Notes under the pieces: generated by a model | Told to the model about the DNA's origin: nothing | The model's database searches: none | What the model saw: only the letters and a program-made list of their open reading frames with translations | Shown here: positions 1 through 6,941 of the stretch, piece by piece | Layout: every line of letters begins with the position of its first letter | How positions within the stretch are numbered: the stretch's first letter is position 1 | Translations under genes and position numbers: made by a program | Origin: JAAFIP01 sp043777795 | GTDB taxonomy: Bacteria; Pseudomonadota; Gammaproteobacteria; Burkholderiales; Burkholderiaceae_C | Assembly (NCBI GenBank): GCA_043777795.1 | Contig: JAYWHJ010000090.1 | Location: 1 to 64,000 of the forward strand | DNA length: 64,000 nucleotides | Direction of reading: 5' to 3'

Positions 1-1
1 T

Positions 2-157
2 GCATCTTGGGCTGCAGGGCTGAGTGGTTCCATGGATTGGGCTTGCGTCGGAGAAACAGCCACGACGGCCAACGCCGCCACGCGTTTCTTGGGCGGTCCT
101 TACACCGCACCGGCAACTGGCGTCTTGGCAAAATACTCGCCTTCTGAGTGCCGTTAA
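2..157 (+). CDS. Type IV pilin, C-terminal fragment
   Basis: Only the last 51 codons are in the window; the gene starts upstream. The frame reads through a Gly/Ala/Thr-rich stretch with Trp-Ala-Cys and ends KYSPSECR before TAA. Two cysteines about 34 residues apart, the second next to the C-terminus, match the disulfide-bonded D-region loop of type IVa major pilins (PilA/FimA). Pilins polymerise into the extracellular pilus fibre used for twitching motility, adhesion and DNA uptake. The two following genes (a TfpZ-like accessory protein and a PglL-like ligase) support this reading. The N-terminal methylation motif that would prove it lies outside the window, so another pseudopilin is possible but less likely. 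Confidence 0.75.
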   Translation, partial: ASWAAGLSGSMDWACVGETATTANAATRFLGGPYTAPATGVLAKYSPSECR

Positions 158-183
158 TCCATAAACGATCCGAATTCTGGATC

Positions 184-209
184 AAAGAGCGCTTCGGCGC
201 TCTTTTTTT
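184..209 (+). terminator. Rho-independent terminator after the pilin gene
   Basis: AAAGAGCGC, a TTCG tetraloop and GCGCTCTTT form a perfect 9-bp stem that runs into seven T residues. It sits 27 bases after the pilin stop codon and 17 bases before the next ATG, so it should end most pilin transcripts and leave only read-through for the accessory gene. Confidence 0.9.
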
Positions 210-225
210 GGATCAAAATATAACC

Positions 226-993
226 ATGCAGTTCAAATCAAGATTTTATGCTGCTCTCAAAGCAGCGAGTACTCATTTCGGTCTCAGTATTATCGTGGCA
301 CTGATAGCCGCAGCCGTAGTTTTTGGCGTGTGGTTTCCTTTTCCCTACCGGGAGCTGGCTGGAGGGCGCGAGCTATTTATATTGGTGGTGACAGTTGACG
401 TAATTTGTGGGCCATTGCTGACTCTGGTGCTCTTTAACCCCAGCAAACCACGCGGTGAATTGATACGTGATTTAGGATTAGTCACATTTATTCAACTGGC
501 CGCTTTGTTATACGGCCTGTGGACTGTCTGGTTAGTTCGGCCTGTGTTTTTGGTCAATGAGGTGGATCGGTTCAAAGCTGTGATGAACGCCGATGTCAGA
601 AGTTATGATTTTGATAAATTACCCAGCTCATTGCAGCCCAAGATATGGTCTGGCCCAATCACCACAGGACTAAGGCCACCCAAAGATGCCGAGGAGCGTC
701 AAAAGGTATTGTTTGAATCTTTGCAAGGAGGCCCAGACTATGCCGAGCGACCTGAATTTTATTTACCCTATGAGGGAAACGTCGCACTGCAAAGCCTGAA
801 TAGGGCGCGGGATTTGAAAAGTTTTATCGCTAGATATCCCGCGCAAAGCGAAAGTATCAATAAAATCGTTGCCTCGTCAGGTGTTGCGCTAGATCAGTTG
901 AAATATGTACCCGTAACCGGCCGCTCAGACTGGATTGCATTGGTGAATCAAAAGGGGCATATCGTGGGTTTTGTGCCTGGCGATGGTTTCTGA
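226..993 (+). CDS. TfpX/TfpZ-family type IV pilin accessory protein
   Basis: The 255-residue protein has hydrophobic segments at about residues 18-40, 52-70 and 83-105, followed by a soluble domain. This layout matches the TfpX/TfpZ (FimB-like) accessory proteins encoded directly after pilin genes, inner-membrane proteins thought to aid stability or assembly of their cognate pilin. An open frame extends upstream to base 148, but that part lies across the terminator and the pilin stop codon. The ATG at 226 just after the terminator is therefore the sensible start. No strong ribosome binding site is visible. The gene is less GC-rich than its neighbours, common for pilin loci that are exchanged horizontally. 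The family call is by layout and position. Confidence 0.7.
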   Translation: MQFKSRFYAALKAASTHFGLSIIVALIAAAVVFGVWFPFPYRELAGGRELFILVVTVDVICGPLLTLVLFNPSKPRGELIRDLGLVTFIQLAALLYGLWTVWLVRPVFLVNEVDRFKAVMNADVRSYDFDKLPSSLQPKIWSGPITTGLRPPKDAEERQKVLFESLQGGPDYAERPEFYLPYEGNVALQSLNRARDLKSFIARYPAQSESINKIVASSGVALDQLKYVPVTGRSDWIALVNQKGHIVGFVPGDGF

Positions 994-1106
994 ACGGCCC
1001 CAATTTTTCCGAACCAATCTTGACGTGGCCAGCGTTATCAAAACAGGCGTTCGCGCGAGCACTTTTTAAGTAAGAAAATGCCTTCTGGCGCAATTATTTA
1101 GGAGAC

Positions 1107-1133
1107 TTTTAGCTATTTAAATAATAGCTAAAA
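1107..1133. repeat. Perfect AT-rich hairpin between tfpZ-like and pglL-like genes
   Basis: TTTTAGCTATT and AATAGCTAAAA form a perfect 11-bp stem around a 5-base loop. No T-run follows, so it is not an obvious terminator. It contains the TAGCTATT block seen at the edge of the dispersed mini-repeats elsewhere in the window and may be a degraded copy. Confidence 0.6.
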
Positions 1134-1181
1134 TCTGAACCGTCAGCGCGTTTCTGGTCTTGGACTGGTTAGACTAAGCAA

Positions 1182-3008
1182 ATGACTGCGCGGCAACGAC
1201 TCTTCATTTTTATCGCTTTGGCCATACCTTGGCTTAGCCCTTTTGCACCCGGGCCTTCGGCTGCGGCGTTGCCGTGGCTGGTGTCGCTGGCGTGTGTCGG
1301 GGTTTTGGGGTGGATCGTGTCTAGTTTCCGTTGGGCGCAGTGGGCGACAGGTTCACGCGGGCTAGTCGTGTTTTTGGGGGCGGTGCTTGGTTTTTTTGGG
1401 CTACACGCCTTGCGAGCTTGGGCTGCGGGGGCTGGGGCTGGGGCAGAGGCTTTGGCGACATCCCTGGCAGGGCTTGCTTTGGGAGTGATGGTGTGGGCTG
1501 GCACGGCAATCGGAGCGCAGTGCGGGTCGCGGGCCGCACTGCGTGCGCAAGATAAGGTGGACCGTGCGCCGTGTTCTGGGCAGCCGCATGAACACGGGAA
1601 TGTGCTGGCCCAGGTGTGGCTGGTGATGGCGCTGGTCAGTGTAGTAATGGCTTTGTGCCAGTACCTCCACATAGCGCATTGGTTTGCCCCGTGGGTCAGC
1701 GCATCGGAAGATGGGCAGGCATTTGCCAACCTGCGCCAGCGTAACCAGTTTGCTACGCTGTGCGGCATAGGATTATTTGCTATGTTGTATGTGTTGCAAA
1801 CGAGTTTGCCCAATGGCCCCTGTCCATTTGCGCTGCGCAAAAATGCTATGACGGACCGGGGGGCCAACGCAGCGGCTGCTGTACATGCCGAGACTGGCAC
1901 CACAAGCTACATCAAAGGCCCTTGGCTTTTGCAAACCATCGGGCCGTGGCTGGCCGTTACAGCGCTAGCGATAGGCAATGGCCTGAGCAGTTCTCGCACA
2001 GGCGCCTTGCAATGGCTATTGATAGCGGTGGTGGTGCTGTGCTGGCGGGCCAGTTTGCACCGCAAGGTGGTACAGCTGGGTCTTGGTGCGCTGGCCATCT
2101 ACGCTGCGGTGGTGGTGCTGATGCCATGGGTTGCCACTGCTGTGGGCAACTCCTCCATGGGGCTTTTGGGCCGCGCGCAGGAGAACGCGGGGAGCAGCAG
2201 CCGCCTATGGCTGTACAGCAATGTGCTGGAGCTGATTGCGCAAAAGCCTTGGTTGGGCTGGGGCTGGCGGGAGCTGGCGTATGCGCATTACAGTACGCCT
2301 TTTGACAAGCGCTTTGGGGAGCTTTTGGACAATGCGCACAACTTGCCGCTGCATTTGGCGGTGGAGCTGGGGCTGCCGTTTGCTGTGCTGTTTTGCGGTG
2401 CGGTGCTGTGGTGGATTGTGCGGTCTGCGCCCTGGCGTGAGACGGATGCTACGCGGCAATTGGCTTGGGGGGTGCTGATGCTGATTGGCGTGCACAGCAT
2501 GGTGGAGTATCCGCTGTGGTATGGGCCGTTTTTGATGACGCTGGGGTTGTGCATAGGCTTGTTGCAACCTGTGGAATTGGCACCAAATCAACCTGCAGCA
2601 CAAAAAAATATTGCGGGAGCAGCTATTAAAGGAATAGCGATCTGTATGCTCGCATTTGCAGGCTATGCTGCTTATGACTACCACCGCGTGAGCCAAATTT
2701 ACCAGGACGTAGAGTCGCGCAGCAGCCTGTACAGCGGGGACGCGCTGGGCCATGCAAAGCGCAGTGTGTTGTTCCAGCGCCAGGGCCGCTTTGCTGAGCT
2801 TGTGACCACACCCCTAACGCCCACTAACGCGCCGCGTGTGTTGTCCTTGGCGGCTGACTTGATCCACTTTTCACCTGAGCCTCGGGTGATTGAAGCGCTG
2901 ATCGAGTCGGCTACTATGCTGCGCATGGACGACGTGGCTATCTTTCACCTAGCGCGGTACAAAGAGGTGTACCCCAAAGACTATGCGGCTTGGTCGGCGC
3001 TGAAGTGA
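1182..3008 (+). CDS. PglL-type O-oligosaccharyltransferase (Wzy_C / O-antigen ligase family)
   Basis: The 608-residue polytopic membrane protein has about a dozen hydrophobic segments. An RQRNQFATL block near residue 187 and the periplasmic-loop signature DNAHNLPLHLAVELGLPF near residue 384 are typical of Wzy_C ligases of the PglL/PilO/TfpO type. Those enzymes move a lipid-linked glycan onto Ser/Thr of pilins and other periplasmic proteins. The position behind a pilin and its accessory gene points to pilin glycosylation. The last ~130 residues form the C-terminal domain found in PglL enzymes and follow a final membrane segment. Residues ~470-483, just before that segment, are encoded by a copy of the dispersed mini-repeat and read QKNIAGAAI. 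An O-antigen ligase role cannot be excluded. Confidence 0.8.
   Translation: MTARQRLFIFIALAIPWLSPFAPGPSAAALPWLVSLACVGVLGWIVSSFRWAQWATGSRGLVVFLGAVLGFFGLHALRAWAAGAGAGAEALATSLAGLALGVMVWAGTAIGAQCGSRAALRAQDKVDRAPCSGQPHEHGNVLAQVWLVMALVSVVMALCQYLHIAHWFAPWVSASEDGQAFANLRQRNQFATLCGIGLFAMLYVLQTSLPNGPCPFALRKNAMTDRGANAAAAVHAETGTTSYIKGPWLLQTIGPWLAVTALAIGNGLSSSRTGALQWLLIAVVVLCWRASLHRKVVQLGLGALAIYAAVVVLMPWVATAVGNSSMGLLGRAQENAGSSSRLWLYSNVLELIAQKPWLGWGWRELAYAHYSTPFDKRFGELLDNAHNLPLHLAVELGLPFAVLFCGAVLWWIVRSAPWRETDATRQLAWGVLMLIGVHSMVEYPLWYGPFLMTLGLCIGLLQPVELAPNQPAAQKNIAGAAIKGIAICMLAFAGYAAYDYHRVSQIYQDVESRSSLYSGDALGHAKRSVLFQRQGRFAELVTTPLTPTNAPRVLSLAADLIHFSPEPRVIEALIESATMLRMDDVAIFHLARYKEVYPKDYAAWSALK
2591..2630 (-). 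repeat. Mini-repeat copy inside the pglL-like gene
   Basis: The sequence AATATTGCGGGAGCAGCT is the reverse complement of the family core and is preceded by ACCTGCAGC, which corresponds to the CCTGTAGC flank. It is translated in frame as QKNIAGAAIKG just ahead of the last membrane helix. Confidence 0.85.
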
Positions 3009-3077
3009 CGCTGGCCTGAGCACTCTTGCCGTTTCTCTTCATGAAGGAGACTGGCTTTCCCATCGGGTCTTATCGAG

Positions 3078-3123
3078 TTTGGTACGAGAGCAGGCCAACG
3101 GTGTACCCAACTGCGCGGCTGTC
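3078..3123 (-). repeat. 46-bp dispersed intergenic repeat, copy 1
   Basis: The reverse complement of this block matches 37 of 46 positions of 14571-14616 without gaps, including the shared run TCTCGTACCAAA. It lies in the 322-base gap between the pglL-like gene and the tetR gene. Apart from this repeat and the promoter/operator at its right end, that gap shows no credible gene. A 78-codon minus-strand frame there is largely repeat translation. Confidence 0.7.
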
Positions 3124-3278
3124 CCTCGGCGGGGCTTAGGGCCCCAGCCTCCTACTTGATGCCGCGCGGCTGCGCACACCAAGCGCCAGAGCGAGCGCAA
3201 AGCAGAGCAAGCGCAGAGCGCACACCGATAGACACATGATTCCTGTGGGCACACGTCCAACAACGAATAGCCCACTCA

Positions 3279-3320
3279 TTGACACGGCTTTACGTCATGC
3301 TAAATCAAACGATTGATTAA
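3279..3320 (+). promoter_or_regulatory. Candidate promoter and palindromic operator for the efflux operon
   Basis: A perfect TTGACA (3279-3284) is followed after about 16 bases by an AT-rich block in which AATCAA-N4-TTGATT (3303-3318) forms an inverted repeat with 6-bp arms. The palindrome overlaps where the -10 element should be and ends 12 bases before the ATG of the tetR gene. That is the usual arrangement for TetR autoregulation of a linked efflux operon. The -10 hexamer itself is poor. Confidence 0.5.
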
Positions 3321-3330
3321 ATTAGCCATA

Positions 3331-3993
3331 ATGCGGCCCATGCGTGCCCCCAGAATAGACGGCGAAGAATCGCGCCAGCGGCTGCTGCACTGCGCGGTGC
3401 AGTGCTTCGCTGAGCACGGCTACACCAAAACCTCTACCCGCAGCATTGCCACTTTGGCTGGGGTGAACATTGCTGCGATCAGCTACTACTTTGGCGACAA
3501 GGCGGGGCTGTACCGAGCGGCTTACACCGAGCCCATGGGCACGCCGAAGGACGATATTGTCCTGTTTGCAGGGGAGGATTTGTCTTTAGACGATGCCTTG
3601 CAGGGGCTCTACAGTGGCTTTATTGAACCTTTGAAACAAAACGTGCATGTGCAGCAATGCATACGCCTGCATATGCGCGAGATGGTGGAGCCTACCGGCC
3701 TATGGGAAGAAGAAATTACCCACGGCATCAAGCCCTACTATGAGGCATTGGTCAAACTTTTGTGCCGTCACTACGCTGTCAAAAAAGGCGACGACGATAT
3801 TAAACGGTTGGCCATCTCCATCGTAGCGCTGGGCGTGCACATGTATGTGGGCCGCGATCTGAATTTGCAATTGCACCCGCGCTTGGTGACTGGTGCCAAG
3901 GCGCTGGACACCATGCGCCAGCGCTTGGTGATGTATGCGCGCGCCATGATCGACGCAGAAGGCGCACGCCGCCTGGCCACCGACACCCTCTGA
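3331..3993 (+). CDS. TetR-family repressor of the RND efflux operon (CecR/DUF1956 type)
   Basis: The protein (220 residues from the ATG at 3331) has an N-terminal helix-turn-helix with TSTRSIATLAGVNIAAISYY followed by FGDKAGLYR, the standard TetR DNA-binding domain. A C-terminal ligand-binding domain of the CecR/YbiH (DUF1956) type follows. A TTG 18 bases upstream is also in frame but falls inside the palindromic operator, so the ATG is preferred. The next gene, an outer-membrane efflux factor, starts 11 bases after the stop, which implies one transcript for repressor and pump. The expected role is to repress the operon until a toxic ligand binds; the ligand is unknown. Confidence 0.85.
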   Translation: MRPMRAPRIDGEESRQRLLHCAVQCFAEHGYTKTSTRSIATLAGVNIAAISYYFGDKAGLYRAAYTEPMGTPKDDIVLFAGEDLSLDDALQGLYSGFIEPLKQNVHVQQCIRLHMREMVEPTGLWEEEITHGIKPYYEALVKLLCRHYAVKKGDDDIKRLAISIVALGVHMYVGRDLNLQLHPRLVTGAKALDTMRQRLVMYARAMIDAEGARRLATDTL

Positions 3994-4004
3994 GAAGCAC
4001 AGCC

Positions 4005-5612
4005 ATGCTTTTTTCACCCCATTTTCAATTGAACTCTTTGATGTCTTCTTTTGCACTTCTTTCCAAACACGTTTCGGTGCATCGTTTGCAGCCAATGCCG
4101 CCTAAGAGGCTGGGCGGCAGAACGATATCAGCACAAACCGTCCAGCCACCGCAGCCCACACGCCGTTTTGCGGTATGGCTCAGCAGCGCGATGGCGGCCA
4201 TGACACTGGCAGGCTGCGCCAGCACCATCACCCTACCCAGCGCGCAAACCACCCAAGCCGACAGCCAGGTTGCCGCGCCCGCCGCCTGGCAAGCCGCACT
4301 GCCGCACGGGGGCAGCACCGCCACTATGGCCAGCTGGTGGACGCAATGGGGCGATGCGGCACTGGTGGAGCTGATGGATGCCGCGCAAAAAGAAAGCGCC
4401 AGTTTGAGCAGCGCACGCAACCGCATCGCGCAGGCGCGCGCTGCCCTGACCGGTGCGCAGTCGGCACTGCTGCCCGGCCTGACCGCCAACGCGCAAGCCA
4501 GCCGCAGCGTGCAGACCCCCGGCGCGCCGCAGGCTAGCGCCTTGAGTGCGGGTGTGCAGGCCAGCTGGGAGATCGACATATTTGGTGGCAACCGCGCGGC
4601 CAGCAGCGCACAGCAGGCGCGGCTAGACGGCGCAGAACTGGGCTGGCACGAGGCCCGCGTGGCCGTCGCCGCAGAGACCGCCGCCACCTACTACAGCCTG
4701 CGCTACTGCGAGAGCAACACCGTGCTGGCACAAAACGACGCCACCTCGCGTGCCGAGACCGCGCGCCTGGCCGAGCTGACGGCCAAGGCAGGCTTTAACG
4801 CCCCAGCCAACGCAGCCCTGGCCCGCGCCAGCGCAGCAGACGGTGCCAACACCGCGCGCGCCGCGCTAGCGCAGTGCGACCTGTTGGTAAAAAGCCTGGT
4901 GGCGCTGAGCGGCATAGACGAACCTGCGCTACGTAATAAATTAAAGGAAAATCAGGTTCTAGCCCAACAAATAAATGCGGGAGCAGCTCTGTTTAACATA
5001 GCAAACTTGCCTGCCAGTGTATTGCAGCAGCGCCCCGACATCGTGGCGGCGCAACGCTCCGTCGCCGCTGCCAGCCTGGACGCGCGCGCACTCGATGCCA
5101 AGCGCTACCCTATGCTTTCGCTCAGCGGCAACATCGGGGTAGCCGCTGTACGCCAAACAGGCTTTACCAACGACGGGATCACTTGGTCACTCGGGCCCAT
5201 CGCGCTGACTGTGCCGCTGCTCGACGGTGGCCGCGCCGCTGCCAACACGCAAGCCGCTGTTGCCGCTTATGACGACGCGGTCATAGCCCTGCGTGCCAAA
5301 GCCCGCAACGCTGTGCGTGAGGTCGAAGAAGCCTTGGTCAACTTGGACAGTGCAGCGCAGCGCAACACTAATGCGCAGCTGGCCGCAGCTGGCTACAAGG
5401 CTGCGCTCGATGCCGCCCAAGCACGTTATAGAGCGGGCCTGGGCAGCCTGGTCGAGCTGGAAGACGCGCGCCGCACCTCGGTGTTTGCACAGCAAAGCTT
5501 ACTGGGCCTGGAGCGTGACCGCATTGCCGCGTGGATCAGCCTGTACCGCGCAGCGGGCGGCGGCTGGACCGTGCAAAGCCCCACGCGCGCCAGCGCGCCA
5601 ACTGCCGGGTAA
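4005..5612 (+). CDS. NodT-family outer-membrane efflux lipoprotein
   Basis: The 535-residue frame carries a late signal sequence with a lipobox (LAGC near residue 70), followed by two TolC/NodT outer-membrane-factor repeats. Typical blocks include SWEIDIFGG near residue 188 and LPASVLQQRPDIVAAQR near residue 338. The protein would form the trimeric outer-membrane channel of the pump encoded downstream. ATGs at 4038 and 4095 are alternative starts and would bring the lipobox closer to the usual distance. The hinge just before LPASVLQQRPDI contains a mini-repeat copy read as QQINAGAALFNIAN. The C-terminus ends in a low-complexity tail of about 20 residues. Confidence 0.9.
   Translation: MLFSPHFQLNSLMSSFALLSKHVSVHRLQPMPPKRLGGRTISAQTVQPPQPTRRFAVWLSSAMAAMTLAGCASTITLPSAQTTQADSQVAAPAAWQAALPHGGSTATMASWWTQWGDAALVELMDAAQKESASLSSARNRIAQARAALTGAQSALLPGLTANAQASRSVQTPGAPQASALSAGVQASWEIDIFGGNRAASSAQQARLDGAELGWHEARVAVAAETAATYYSLRYCESNTVLAQNDATSRAETARLAELTAKAGFNAPANAALARASAADGANTARAALAQCDLLVKSLVALSGIDEPALRNKLKENQVLAQQINAGAALFNIANLPASVLQQRPDIVAAQRSVAAASLDARALDAKRYPMLSLSGNIGVAAVRQTGFTNDGITWSLGPIALTVPLLDGGRAAANTQAAVAAYDDAVIALRAKARNAVREVEEALVNLDSAAQRNTNAQLAAAGYKAALDAAQARYRAGLGSLVELEDARRTSVFAQQSLLGLERDRIAAWISLYRAAGGGWTVQSPTRASAPTAG
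4951..4995 (-). repeat. Mini-repeat copy inside the outer-membrane efflux gene
   Basis: CAGGTTCTAGCCCAACAA followed by ATAAATGCGGGAGCAGCT matches the reverse complement of the family along its whole length, with a few substitutions. It is in frame at the linker between the two halves of the channel protein, before the conserved QQRPDI block. Confidence 0.75.
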
Positions 5613-5708
5613 GGCCACCCCGCCAGCCGTCCCCTAGCCAAGCCAGAAACCTGCTGCATCCCGCCGTTTTCCAATTTGCCAATGAATCTCAAATATCCGG
5701 ATTTTTGT

Positions 5709-6917
5709 ATGACTCACCTCCATCGATTCAAACCGAACGCTACATATATAGTAGCTACTTGCGCTTTATTAATATGCGCTATAGGCCTGTTTGCTTCCAA
5801 TACCTGGGCGCAGGATGATAAAAAGGTAGCCAATCCCAATGCCGCCGCCAGCGCCCCCAAAGCCGCCCTCACCGTCAGCGCCGTCAGCCCCAGCAATGGC
5901 GCGATGGGTGTGCAGTTGGCAGCCAACGGCAATGTGGCCGCTTGGCAGGAGGCCAGCATTGGCGCTGAGGTTAACGGCCTCAAACTGATGGACGTGCGGG
6001 TGAACGTAGGCGACGTGGTGAAAAAAGGCCAAGTGCTGGCCACCTTCAGCGCAGAGTCTGGCCGCGCCGAGGTGCTCCAAATGCAAGCCTCGCTCGCCGA
6101 GTCGCAGGCCACCGCCGCCGAGGCCACGGCCAACGCTGCACGCGCCCGCACCTTGCAAGACACCGGTGCCATGAGCGCCCAGCAAATTAACCAGTACACC
6201 ACGGCCGAGACAACCGCCAAAGCGCGCGTAGAAGCCGCGCGCGCCATGCTGTCTGCCGCCCAAGTGCGCCTGAAAAATGGCCAGCTCACGGCTCCCGACA
6301 ATGGCGTGATATCCGCGCGCAGCGCCACCCTAGGCGCAGTGGCGGGCGCAGGTACAGAGCTGTTTCGCATGATCCGCCAAGGCCGCCTGGAGTGGCGCGC
6401 GGAGGTGACCAGCACCGAGGTGGCCCGCATCACACCCGGCATGGCGGTGCTGGTCACCGCAGCCAGCGGCACCCAGGTGCAAGGCAAAGTGCGCATCGTC
6501 GCGCCCACGGTAGACCCTGTCACGCGCAACGCGCTGGTGTATGTAGACCTGCCGCAAAACCCCGGTGTCAAAGCCGGTATGTTTGCCAAAGGCGAGTTTG
6601 CACTGGGCTCAGTGCAGGCGCTTACCTTGCCGCAGCAGGCCCTGGTGCTGCGTGACGGCTTTACCTACGCCATGCGGATCGAAGCGAACAACAAGGTCAG
6701 CCAGGTCAAGCTGCAAACCGGCCGCCGCATTGGTGATGCGGTAGAGATTACCCAAGGCGCCAAACCCGGCGAGCGCTTTGTGGCCGGTGGTGCGGCGTTT
6801 TTGGCTGATGGCGATACGGTCAAGGTGGTGCTGGCCGCAGAACCAGCAAAACCCATCAGTGCAGTGCCCAATCAATCATCAGCCCAATCAAATATTGCGC
6901 GAGCAGCCGCTAAATAA
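5709..6917 (+). CDS. RND efflux periplasmic adaptor (membrane fusion protein)
   Basis: From the ATG at 5709 the protein has 402 residues. An N-terminal hydrophobic signal ends near NTWAQ, then come the biotinyl/lipoyl-like half motif (ASIGAEVNGLKLMDVRVNVG), an alpha-hairpin rich in Ala/Glu, the second half motif (GQLTAPDNGVISARSATLG) and beta-barrel and membrane-proximal domains. Such adaptors bridge the inner-membrane RND pump and the outer-membrane channel. An ATG at 5682 and a TTG at 5676 are in frame upstream; none has a clear ribosome binding site. The hydrophobic core of the signal peptide (IVATCALLICAIGLF) and the last residues (SNIARAAAK) are both encoded by mini-repeat copies, which is unusual. 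Confidence 0.9.
   Translation: MTHLHRFKPNATYIVATCALLICAIGLFASNTWAQDDKKVANPNAAASAPKAALTVSAVSPSNGAMGVQLAANGNVAAWQEASIGAEVNGLKLMDVRVNVGDVVKKGQVLATFSAESGRAEVLQMQASLAESQATAAEATANAARARTLQDTGAMSAQQINQYTTAETTAKARVEAARAMLSAAQVRLKNGQLTAPDNGVISARSATLGAVAGAGTELFRMIRQGRLEWRAEVTSTEVARITPGMAVLVTAASGTQVQGKVRIVAPTVDPVTRNALVYVDLPQNPGVKAGMFAKGEFALGSVQALTLPQQALVLRDGFTYAMRIEANNKVSQVKLQTGRRIGDAVEITQGAKPGERFVAGGAAFLADGDTVKVVLAAEPAKPISAVPNQSSAQSNIARAAAK
5747..5795 (+). repeat. Mini-repeat copy encoding the adaptor signal-peptide core
   Basis: ATAGTAGCTACTTGCGCT, TTATTAATATGCGCTA and TAGGCCTGTTT follow the forward-strand layout of the family (TAGCTGCT-TGCGC-AT-rich centre-GCGCTA-CAGGCC). It is the TTGCGC variant of the family. 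It lies in frame at codons ~13-29. Confidence 0.8.
6881..6915 (-). repeat. Mini-repeat copy at the 3' end of the adaptor gene
   Basis: AGCCCAATCAAATATTGCGC followed by GAGCAGCCGCTAAAT matches the reverse complement of the family and supplies the last codons of the adaptor gene up to its stop. Confidence 0.8.
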
Positions 6918-6941
6918 ATAGCGCTTAGCTGGAGAAAATTT

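Noticed and set aside
1107..1133. The 11-bp perfect hairpin as a terminator
   Set aside because: It has no T-run and lies well before the next gene; it is better described as a structured or degraded repeat.
1169..1903. A 244-codon minus-strand frame opposite the pglL-like gene
   Set aside because: It is the antisense of a well-supported membrane-protein gene; its Pro/Ala/Ser/Cys-rich translation is typical of a high-GC shadow frame.
3039..3275. A 78-codon minus-strand frame before tetR
   Set aside because: It spans a 46-base dispersed repeat and has no ribosome site; such frames recur wherever the repeat does.
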